A stretch of DNA of 12,147 bases from Rikenellaceae bacterium (GTDB taxonomy: Bacteria > Bacteroidota > Bacteroidia > Bacteroidales > Rikenellaceae), in the NCBI GenBank assembly GCA_020859745.1, contig JAJBVQ010000130.1, positions 1-12,147 on the forward strand. The letters run 5' to 3'. Below the pieces are notes generated by a model. It made no database searches. It was not told the origin of the DNA and saw only the letters and a list, made by a program, of their open reading frames with translations. Both the position numbers and the translations under genes were made by a program. Shown here one piece after another: positions 6,787 through 12,147 of this stretch (position 1 is its first letter; every line of letters begins with the position of its first letter).

Positions 6787-7314
6787 TTATTTACCGCCGA
6801 ATTTCAGCGATCCCAAACCGGGGAAAATACCCCCGCCCTGTTTCGACTCGATCGGGCTGGCATAGAAGCCGATGTTGCGGAGGAAGTGGTCGGCCCGGCC
6901 GAACATCCCGAAGACGGCATGCCCTTCCTTGGCCCGGAATTCGAAATAACCTTCCGCTCCCGGCGTCGGCCGTCCTTTGCCGAGGCTTCGGTTTTTGTCG
7001 GTCATAAAGACGAGGTCCATGATCGTGCCTCCGCCCCACGAGCTGAATTTACCCTCCACACGGACGATATGTTCGTCCGCCTCGAGCGTGAAACTGTTCG
7101 ACGATCCGCCCTGGCCGCCGTGCTTCAGCGTCTGCGCGTCGTAGCGGAAAGCGAGGCTGTCCACGATCACCCCCTGCCGGAAGTCGATCTGTTTGGGAAA
7201 GGCGGGACCCATGCCGGCGCAGGTTTCGGCGTCGTCGAATTCCGGGGCGCCGGATACGGGGGTGCCGTAGAGGGGCGATTTTTCGAACATCCCCATAATT
7301 GATTTCAAGTCCAT
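6787..7314 (-). CDS. jacalin-like lectin-domain protein
   Basis: Protein of 175 residues from ATG 7314; a TTG three codons upstream is possible but less likely. Residues about 20-145 resemble a jacalin-related lectin domain: hydrophobic beta-strands around VIVDSLAFRYD, HGGQGGSSNSFTL, EHIVRVEGKFSSW, IMDLVFMTD, and the closing HAVFGMFGRADHFLRNIGFYA, which matches the typical G-R-x-D-x-F-L-x-x-I-G-F-Y ending that carries the sugar-binding loop in the family. The usual N-terminal GGxGG segment is replaced by SGAPEFDD. No signal peptide or lipobox is visible, so the protein is either cytoplasmic or exported by an unusual route. The C-terminal tail SKQGGGIFPGLGSLKFGGK is Gly-rich. It is transcribed divergently from two N-acetylhexosamine-specific glycosidases, which hints at a glycan role, but the ligand is unknown. 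Confidence 0.65.
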   Translation of the reverse strand: MDLKSIMGMFEKSPLYGTPVSGAPEFDDAETCAGMGPAFPKQIDFRQGVIVDSLAFRYDAQTLKHGGQGGSSNSFTLEADEHIVRVEGKFSSWGGGTIMDLVFMTDKNRSLGKGRPTPGAEGYFEFRAKEGHAVFGMFGRADHFLRNIGFYASPIESKQGGGIFPGLGSLKFGGK

Positions 7315-7388
7315 GATTTTCAATGGTATTTCGGTTTTCCTACTCTGTTCTCGGCTTTTCGGAATCCGCCGCAGGTAAACTTACGCGA

Positions 7389-7421
7389 TAAAGATAGGGC
7401 GCACCGGTGCGCGAAGCGAAA
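7389..7421 (-). promoter_or_regulatory. candidate promoter of the jacalin-like gene
   Basis: On the minus strand TATCTTTA (7396-7389) matches TAnnTTTG except at its last base, and TTTC (7421-7418) lies 21 bases upstream as a -33-like box. Transcription would begin near 7382, about 68 bases before the ATG. The match is good but not perfect. Confidence 0.4.
7399..7412. promoter_or_regulatory. 14-bp perfect palindrome, possible operator
   Basis: GCGCACCGGTGCGC is a perfect palindrome. It sits between the two boxes of the candidate minus-strand promoter, exactly where a bound repressor would block RNA polymerase. It is also 87 bases upstream of the -33-like box of the plus-strand glycosidase promoter. 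No regulator gene is in the window, so the role is inferred from position alone. Confidence 0.35.
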
Positions 7422-7498
7422 TCCGGTTGGCGGACAGCCCCCGTTATCTTGCGGACACGCTTCCCGGGGCGGCGAAAGAGACGGTTTATCGCGCTGAT

Positions 7499-7531
7499 TT
7501 TCGGAATTATCGCCCGGAATCCTTAGCTTTG
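7499..7531 (+). promoter_or_regulatory. promoter of the GH20-GH123 operon
   Basis: TAGCTTTG at 7524-7531 is a perfect Bacteroidetes -7 box. TTTC at 7499-7502 is a one-mismatch -33 box with 21-base spacing, the same spacing as in the cobalamin promoter at 3147-3179. Transcription should start near 7538, leaving a leader of about 55 bases before the ATG at 7593. Confidence 0.7.
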
Positions 7532-7592
7532 CAAACGGACGGGGCGCAGCGTCCCGCCTTTATACTAACCTTATACCCTTAAACCACATTCT

Positions 7593-9932
7593 ATGATCTC
7601 CATCCACCGACTATTGGGAACGGCGGTTCTGGCAGGCGCACTGACGGCCTGCACTTCGGGCGCGGTTCAGAAAGCCGACTATCAGGTCATCCCTTTGCCG
7701 CAGCAGGTTACAGCCGTGCAGGGAGCCGACTTCCGCCTGGACAAAGGCGTGAAAATACTCTATCCCGAAGGTAACGAAAAAATGCGGAAAAACGCCGCTT
7801 TCCTGGCCGATTATGTCGGGCAGATGACGGGCCTCAAACTGCAAACGGCTGCCGGGACAGCGTCCGATGCCAAGGGGAATATCGTGCTGGAGCTGGGCCT
7901 CGCTTCGGAGAATCCGGAGGCATACCAGTTGAAAGTCAACGCCGACGGAGTGACCATCGCCGGGACTTCGGAAGCGGGCGTATTCTACGGCATACAGACC
8001 CTGCGCAAGTCGCTGCCCATTACGGTCAAAACGGGCGGGGCTGTGGCGTTGCCCGAGGTGGAGATCAACGACTGGCCCCGCTTCGCCTACCGCGGGGCGC
8101 ACTTCGACGTGAGCCGCCACTTTACCGGCGTGGACTCCGTGAAGCGCTTTATCGACATATTGGCTTTGCACAATATGAACCGCTTCCATTGGCACCTGAC
8201 GGACGACCAGGGGTGGCGCATCGAGATCAAAAAACGGCCGGAGCTGACCGAGAAAGGGTCGGTGCGCAAGGCGACCGTGGTGGGGCATAACAGCGGCAAG
8301 TACGACAGCATCCCGTACGGCGGGTTCTACACGCAGGAGGAGGCGCGGGAGATCGTGGCTTACGCTGCCGACCGCCATATCACCGTGATCCCGGAGATCG
8401 ACATGCCGGGCCATATGCAGGCGGCTTTGACGGCCTATCCGTACCTCGGCTGCACCGGCGGCCCGTACGACGTGTGGGGGCAGTGGGGTATCTCGGACGA
8501 CGTGCTCTGCGCGGGGAATGACTCCACGTTGCAGTTTATCGACGACGTGCTGGCCGAGATCATCGAGATATTTCCGAGCGAATACATCCATGTCGGGGGC
8601 GACGAGTGCCCGAAAGTGCGCTGGGAAAAGTGCCCGAAGTGCCAGGCGCGCATCAAGGCGCTGGGCATCAAGCCGGACGGCAAGCACTCCAACGAGGAAC
8701 AGTTGCAAAGTTTCGTTATAAACCATGCGGAAAAATTCCTGAACGACCACGGCCGGCAGATCATCGGCTGGGACGAGATCATGGAGGGGGGCCTCGCGCC
8801 GAACGCCACCGTTATGGCCTGGCGGAGCGCGCAGGAGGGTATCAAGGCGGCCAAGATGGGGCATGACGCCATTATGACCCCCTCGTCGCACCTCTATTTC
8901 GACTACTACCAGAGCAAGGAGGTGGAGAAGGAGCCGATCGCCATCGGCGGCTTCATCCCGATCGACATGGTCTACAACTACGAGCCGGTTCCGGCGTCGC
9001 TGACTCCGGAGGAGGCCAAGCATATCATCGGTGTGCAGGCGAATTTGTGGACGGAGTATATCCCGAATTTCCGGCAGGTGGAGTACATGGAGCTGCCGCG
9101 TATGGCGGCGCTGGCTGAAGTGCAGTGGAGCGAGCCGACCTTGAAGAACTACGACGCGTTCCTGGCGCGGCTGCCGCAGCTGGTGCGGATCTATGACCTG
9201 ATGGGGTACAACTATGCCAAGCACGTGTTCGACGTGAACGTCACGTTCCTGCCGGATCAGGCCAATGGGGTGCTAGACGTGGTGATGTTCGCCATCGACA
9301 GCGCGGATATTCACTACACGCTGGACGGTACGGAGCCGACTGCGGCGTCGCCGAAGTACGCCGACACGCTGAAGATTACGGAGCCGGGGACGCTCAAGGC
9401 GGTCGTGGTGCGGCCCAACGGCAACAGCCGGGTCTTCACCGAGGAGATCGCGTTCAACAAGGCCAGTATGAAGCCGATCACGATGCTCCAGCCGATCAAC
9501 GACCAGTATAAATACAACGGCGCGATCACGCTGGTGGATGGGCTGAAAGGCAACGGCAACTACAAGACGGGGCGCTGGATCGCTTTCTGGCAGAACGACA
9601 TGGAGGCGGTGATCGACCTGCTCCGGCCGACCGAAATATCGAAGGCGCAGATCGAAACCAATGTGGCCAAGGGGGATTGGGTGTTCGACGCGCGGTACTT
9701 CGGGGTCGAGGTGTCGGACGACGGCAAGACCTTCCGCAAGGTGGCCGAGGCAGACTATCCGGCCATGGCTGAGAAAGACCGCAACGGGGTCTATGTGCAT
9801 GAACTGACTTTCGAGCCGGTGACAACCCGCTACGTGAAGATCGTCGCCAAGCCGGAGCACAAGATGCCGGCGTGGCACGGGGGCAAGGGAAGCCCGGCCT
9901 TCCTGTTTATCGACGAGATCAGCCTGAACTAA
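7593..9932 (+). CDS. GH20 beta-N-acetylhexosaminidase, lipoprotein
   Basis: Exo-acting enzyme of 779 residues that removes terminal beta-linked GlcNAc or GalNAc from glycans by substrate-assisted catalysis. Lipobox LTAC (Cys20) predicts membrane anchoring in the periplasm or at the surface. Domain order: GH20 N-terminal alpha/beta domain about 33-155; TIM-barrel catalytic domain about 160-515; chitobiase C-terminal-like beta domain about 553-618 (IHYTLDGTEPT); and a discoidin/F5-8-type sugar-binding domain about 630-779 (FGVEVSDDGKTFRKV, TRYVKIVAK). Catalytic signature: HVGGDE with the Asp337-Glu338 pair. Other family landmarks are HWHLTDDQGWR from 199, EIDMPGH, and Trp393, Trp410 and Trp486, which match positions that line the sugar pocket in this family. 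Every landmark is intact. It is the first gene of an operon with a GH123 enzyme 13 bases downstream. GlcNAc versus GalNAc preference cannot be read from the sequence. Confidence 0.95.
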   Translation: MISIHRLLGTAVLAGALTACTSGAVQKADYQVIPLPQQVTAVQGADFRLDKGVKILYPEGNEKMRKNAAFLADYVGQMTGLKLQTAAGTASDAKGNIVLELGLASENPEAYQLKVNADGVTIAGTSEAGVFYGIQTLRKSLPITVKTGGAVALPEVEINDWPRFAYRGAHFDVSRHFTGVDSVKRFIDILALHNMNRFHWHLTDDQGWRIEIKKRPELTEKGSVRKATVVGHNSGKYDSIPYGGFYTQEEAREIVAYAADRHITVIPEIDMPGHMQAALTAYPYLGCTGGPYDVWGQWGISDDVLCAGNDSTLQFIDDVLAEIIEIFPSEYIHVGGDECPKVRWEKCPKCQARIKALGIKPDGKHSNEEQLQSFVINHAEKFLNDHGRQIIGWDEIMEGGLAPNATVMAWRSAQEGIKAAKMGHDAIMTPSSHLYFDYYQSKEVEKEPIAIGGFIPIDMVYNYEPVPASLTPEEAKHIIGVQANLWTEYIPNFRQVEYMELPRMAALAEVQWSEPTLKNYDAFLARLPQLVRIYDLMGYNYAKHVFDVNVTFLPDQANGVLDVVMFAIDSADIHYTLDGTEPTAASPKYADTLKITEPGTLKAVVVRPNGNSRVFTEEIAFNKASMKPITMLQPINDQYKYNGAITLVDGLKGNGNYKTGRWIAFWQNDMEAVIDLLRPTEISKAQIETNVAKGDWVFDARYFGVEVSDDGKTFRKVAEADYPAMAEKDRNGVYVHELTFEPVTTRYVKIVAKPEHKMPAWHGGKGSPAFLFIDEISLN

Positions 9933-9945
9933 CACCAAGTCATTG

Positions 9946-11745
9946 ATGAAACATACTCTTATGTTATGCGCCCTCCTTTTCGGCGGGCCTTTGTGCGCTT
10001 CGGCGCAGACAGCCACTCCGGCTTCCGTGGCGAAAAATCCTTTGGGGGACTACACGGAACTGACCGATACCAAACCCCATGATGGAGCCGAAGTATGGTC
10101 GCGGATGAAAAAACCGGTGGAGCTGGTGTGGGGGAATACCGACACCCGCTATAAAAAGTTGGACGTGCCTAAACTCGGAGAGAAAACAACGCTTTGGCGT
10201 GCAAAGGCATGGAAAGGGGAGCGGATCAACGGGCAGGCGGTGCTGTGGACGCGCGAGGCGCTGGACGATGTGACTGTTACCGCCAGCGACCTGCGGGGCG
10301 CGGGCGGGGCCGTGATCCCCGCTTCGGCGGTGAAGGCCAGCTTCGTGCGCTACGTGATGACCGACGAGCTGAACAAGGACGGCAAAGGGGGCTGCGGCCA
10401 CCGGCCCGACCGCACCGCGTGGGACTCCTCCGTGGTGGCCGACGTGCTGGACACCGTGAGCATCCGAGATTTGCAGCCGCGTTCGGCGCAGCCGGTGTGG
10501 GTCAATGTTTGGGTGCCGCAGGAGGCGACTCCGGGGACTTACAAGGGGACGCTGACCGTATCGGGCAGGAACTTCAAGCCGATGAAGCTCAATATGCAGA
10601 TCGACGTGGTTGACCGCACGCTTCCGGCGCCGGAGGATTGGAAATTCCACCTCGACCTGTGGCAGAACCCTTATTCGGTGGCGCGCTACTATCAGGTACC
10701 GCTGTGGAGCGAAGCCCATTTCGACGCCATGCGGCCCCTGATGAAGCGGCTCAAGGATGCCGGGCAGAAGGTGGTGACGGCGACCATTATGCACAAGCCG
10801 TGGGCCGGGCAGACCGAGGACTTCTTCGACAGCATGATCGCCAAGACCAAAAAGATCGACGGCACGTGGTCGTATGACTATACGGTGTTCGACAAGTGGG
10901 TGGACTTTATGGTGAACGAGGTGGGTATCGACCGGCAGATAGACTGCTACACGATGATCCCGTGGGCCCTGAGCTTCGACTATTTCGACCAGGCGACAGG
11001 CCGGGTGCTGTTCGTGGACGCCAAGCCGGGCGAACAGGCTTTCACCGACTACTGGCTGCCGTTCCTGAAGGATTTCTCGCGCCACCTGCGTGAAAAGGGA
11101 TGGTTCGAAAAGACGGCCATTTCGATGGACGAGCGGCCGATGAAGTCGATGCAGGAGGCGATCAAACTGATCAAGGAGGCCGACCCGGAGTTCAAGATCA
11201 CGCTGGCGGGGAATTACCACGACGAGATACAGGCCGACCTCTATGACCTGAGTATCCCCTATACCCATAAATTCCCGGAGGCGGTGAAGGCCGAGCGGGA
11301 GGCTAAGGGGCAGGTCAGCACGGTTTATGTCTGCTGTACCGAGGCTTTCCCGAACACTTTCACCTTCTCGGCCCCGGCGGAGGCGGCGTGGCTGCCGGTG
11401 CATGCCGTGGCGGGGAATTACGACGGGGTGCTGCGTTGGACTTACAACAGCTGGACGGCCGACCCGCTGCGGGATTCGCGGTTCCGCACGTGGGCGGCGG
11501 GCGACTGCTACATCGTCTACCCGGGCGACCGGAGCAGCATCCGTTTCGAGCGGCTGATCGAAGGGATTCAGCAAGCGGAAAAGATCCGTTTGCTGCGCGG
11601 GGAACTGGCGGCGAAGGGCGCTGACACCCAGCTGGAGGAGCTGAACGAAACGGTGGCGCTCTTCACGCCGGAGGGGTTGGAGAAGTCGCAGATGGAGCCT
11701 TCGGCGATGCTGACCCAGCTGCAGGAGTTGCTCAATACGCTTTAG
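9946..11745 (+). CDS. GH123-type (DUF4091) beta-N-acetylgalactosaminidase
   Basis: Glycoside hydrolase of 599 residues resembling family GH123, whose characterised members remove beta-linked GalNAc, for example from glycosphingolipid glycans. The start taken is ATG 9946; a TTG immediately before it is less likely. The signal peptide MKHTLMLCALLFGGPLCASA is cleaved before Gln21, with no lipobox, so the enzyme is exported but probably not lipid-anchored. An N-terminal beta-sandwich covers about 25-230 (QPVWVNVWVPQEATPGTYKG is typical of the family). The catalytic barrel runs from about 232 (WKFHLDLWQNPY) to about 560. The adjacent Asp395-Glu396 in ISMDERPMKSM matches the family's catalytic acidic pair for acetamido-assisted hydrolysis. 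LRWTYNSWTADPLRDSRF near 500 is another conserved block. The C-terminal helical part has little recognisable sequence. It is co-transcribed with the GH20 gene and followed by a strong terminator. Confidence 0.85.
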   Translation: MKHTLMLCALLFGGPLCASAQTATPASVAKNPLGDYTELTDTKPHDGAEVWSRMKKPVELVWGNTDTRYKKLDVPKLGEKTTLWRAKAWKGERINGQAVLWTREALDDVTVTASDLRGAGGAVIPASAVKASFVRYVMTDELNKDGKGGCGHRPDRTAWDSSVVADVLDTVSIRDLQPRSAQPVWVNVWVPQEATPGTYKGTLTVSGRNFKPMKLNMQIDVVDRTLPAPEDWKFHLDLWQNPYSVARYYQVPLWSEAHFDAMRPLMKRLKDAGQKVVTATIMHKPWAGQTEDFFDSMIAKTKKIDGTWSYDYTVFDKWVDFMVNEVGIDRQIDCYTMIPWALSFDYFDQATGRVLFVDAKPGEQAFTDYWLPFLKDFSRHLREKGWFEKTAISMDERPMKSMQEAIKLIKEADPEFKITLAGNYHDEIQADLYDLSIPYTHKFPEAVKAEREAKGQVSTVYVCCTEAFPNTFTFSAPAEAAWLPVHAVAGNYDGVLRWTYNSWTADPLRDSRFRTWAAGDCYIVYPGDRSSIRFERLIEGIQQAEKIRLLRGELAAKGADTQLEELNETVALFTPEGLEKSQMEPSAMLTQLQELLNTL

Positions 11746-11764
11746 GCGGTAAACCACACCGGAG

Positions 11765-11796
11765 GGCCGGGAAGAACTATTTCTTCCCGGCCTTTT
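11765..11796 (+). terminator. intrinsic terminator of the glycosidase operon
   Basis: GGCCGGGAAGAA at 11765-11776 and TTCTTCCCGGCC at 11781-11792 make a perfect 12-bp stem with the 4-base loop CTAT, followed directly by TTTT at 11793-11796. It starts 20 bases after the GH123 stop codon. Confidence 0.9.
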
Positions 11797-11852
11797 CGTT
11801 TCTTCCGGAGCTGGTAAGAGCCACTCGGTTTGCCGTGGCGCCTGAATACAAA

Positions 11853-11877
11853 AAAGCCACTCAGTATGAGTGGCTTT
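11853..11877 (-). terminator. hairpin of module 1, likely minus-strand terminator
   Basis: AAAGCCACTC at 11853-11862 and GAGTGGCTTT at 11868-11877 are perfect 10-base arms with loop AGTAT. Read on the minus strand the stem runs into a run of six T (complement of the As at 11850-11855), the form of a good intrinsic terminator. On the plus strand only three T follow. It lies 17 bases from the 46-base repeat copy. Confidence 0.65.
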
Positions 11878-11894
11878 AAATCATTCGGGCTTTG

Positions 11895-11944
11895 GTGGGA
11901 GCTGAGGGATTACGTTCGTCTTCGCTCGTTTTTCCCGTTTACTC
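11895..11944 (-). repeat. 46-base direct repeat, copy 1 (tRNA-3'-end-like on the minus strand)
   Basis: Bases 11895-11940 are identical to 12098-12143; counting to the window edge, 49 of 50 bases match, with one A/G difference at 11941. On the minus strand it ends in TCCCTCAGCTCCC followed by ACCA, which resembles the T-arm, acceptor strand, discriminator base and CCA of a tRNA or tmRNA. Upstream bases do not fold into a tRNA: the T-arm pairs at only 3 of 5 positions and no matching 5' acceptor strand is found. It could be a tRNA-derived repeat or the 3' end of a small RNA. Confidence 0.7.
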
Positions 11945-11996
11945 TGTGAATGACGACAAACATCCGGTCGTTGAAAAATCAATCCTGTTCCGATTG

Positions 11997-12055
11997 TTTT
12001 TTATTTGATCCGCTCCGCTTTCCAGCAAGCTGTCCGCGGCGGATCAAATAAAAAA
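11997..12055. repeat. 17-bp perfect inverted repeat
   Basis: The left arm at 11997-12013 (T-run, then ATTTGATCCGC) and the right arm at 12039-12055 (GCGGATCAAAT, then A-run) are perfectly complementary around a 25-base loop. It is nested inside the larger inverted repeat 11956-12099. Its A-run is shared with the adjacent hairpin at 12053-12081, so the two structures compete. A bidirectional terminator or a foldback element core are the plainest readings. Confidence 0.75.
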
Positions 12056-12081
12056 AACACGCCTTTGTGAGGCGTGTTTTT
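12053..12081 (-). terminator. hairpin of module 2, likely minus-strand terminator
   Basis: AAAAACACGCCT at 12053-12064 and AGGCGTGTTTTT at 12070-12081 are perfect 12-base arms with loop TTGTG. On the minus strand it leads into a run of eight T (complement of 12050-12057). It stands 16 bases from the second 46-base repeat, nearly the same spacing as in module 1, although the stem sequence is unrelated. Confidence 0.7.
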
Positions 12082-12097
12082 CAACTATCGGATGTTT

Positions 12098-12147
12098 GTG
12101 GGAGCTGAGGGATTACGTTCGTCTTCGCTCGTTTTTCCCGTTTGCTC
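12098..12147 (-). repeat. 46-base direct repeat, copy 2, cut by the window edge
   Basis: Bases 12098-12143 are identical to 11895-11940 and the match continues for three of the last four bases, so the true repeat is longer than can be seen here. On the minus strand this copy has CTCCCACAAA where copy 1 has CTCCCACCAA, so the CCA-like end is present only in copy 1. Confidence 0.75.

Larger units (their letters stand above)
11956..12099. repeat. long imperfect inverted repeat enclosing other hairpins
   Basis: ACAAACATCCG (11956-11966) and GTTGAAAAA (11970-11978) on the left are matched by TTTTTCAAC (12077-12085) and CGGATGTTTGT (12089-12099) on the right, so 20 of 23 bases pair, with a 3-base mismatched spacer (GTC versus TAT). 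The right arm overlaps the module 2 hairpin and runs into the second 46-base repeat. This means the sequence following copy 1 on the plus strand is an inverted copy of the sequence preceding copy 2. Confidence 0.65.
11797..12147. other. 351-base gene-free repeat region
   Basis: No credible protein-coding gene is present on either strand. The region holds two modules, each a hairpin plus a shared 46-base sequence, a 17-bp inverted repeat between them, and a longer imperfect inverted repeat enclosing most of the right half. AT-content is clearly higher than in the genes. On the minus strand both hairpins are followed by T-runs, so the region is best read right to left. The array continues past the window edge. 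Confidence 0.8.

Noticed and set aside
7611..9224. 537-codon open frame on the minus strand opposite the GH20 gene
   Set aside because: No recognisable motif; the plus strand carries an intact GH20 enzyme with all catalytic landmarks.
9964..11757. 597-codon open frame on the minus strand opposite the GH123 gene
   Set aside because: Arg/His/Leu-rich with no family resemblance; the plus-strand frame has a signal peptide and the catalytic Asp-Glu pair.
11895..12000. A complete tRNA gene on the minus strand ending at the ACCA of repeat copy 1
   Set aside because: The T-arm pairs at only 3 of 5 positions and no 5' acceptor strand (GGGAGCT) occurs at the right distance; only the 3' end looks tRNA-like.
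11853..12147. CRISPR array
   Set aside because: Only two repeat copies, 203 bases apart, with hairpins and inverted repeats instead of uniform spacers, and no cas genes.

Overview
The window looks like chromosomal DNA from a GC-rich member of the Bacteroidales, most likely Alistipes or a close relative. The evidence is: Bacteroidetes-type promoters (TTTG/TTTC near -33 and TAnnTTTG at -7), Bacteroidetes lipoprotein signals (LVAC, LGSC, LTAC, with acidic residues after two of them), A-rich leaders in place of strong Shine-Dalgarno sites, a cobalamin riboswitch in front of a BtuG/BtuB pair, and hexosamine-specific glycosidases typical of gut Bacteroidetes. The genus is an inference from base composition and gene content.

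Layout. (1) 1-3096: a DUF4876-type surface lipoprotein followed by a DUF6850-type outer-membrane beta-barrel protein, closed by a 12-bp terminator hairpin. Any TonB-dependent receptor partner would lie left of the window. (2) 3147-6762: a vitamin B12 uptake unit made of a promoter, a long leader with a cobalamin riboswitch, a BtuG-like beta-propeller lipoprotein and, two bases later, a BtuB-like TonB-dependent receptor. A hairpin shared with the convergent next gene closes it. (3) 6787-7314, minus strand: a small jacalin-like lectin-domain protein without a visible secretion signal, transcribed divergently from (4) 7499-11796: a promoter and a two-gene operon for a GH20 beta-N-acetylhexosaminidase lipoprotein and a GH123-type beta-N-acetylgalactosaminidase, closed by a 12-bp terminator. 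(5) 11797-12147: no gene, but a dense repeat region. A 46-base sequence occurs twice, 203 bases apart, each time next to a hairpin of a different sequence. Read on the minus strand, each module runs from a tRNA-like 3' end into a good intrinsic terminator. The array runs off the window edge.

How the genes work together. BtuG captures corrinoids at the cell surface and passes them to BtuB for TonB-driven import; the riboswitch lowers expression when cobalamin is plentiful. The inner-membrane BtuCD/BtuF components are not here. The GH20/GH123 pair would remove terminal beta-GlcNAc and beta-GalNAc from host glycans such as mucin or glycolipid oligosaccharides. The divergent lectin-like gene may belong to the same glycan theme, but this is unproven.

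Most worth a second look: the tandem tRNA-3'-end/terminator modules at the right edge; a stacked-hairpin palindromic element lying inside the signal-peptide coding region of btuB; the unlinked DUF4876/DUF6850 pair; and the leaderless jacalin-like protein with a 14-bp palindrome inside its putative promoter.
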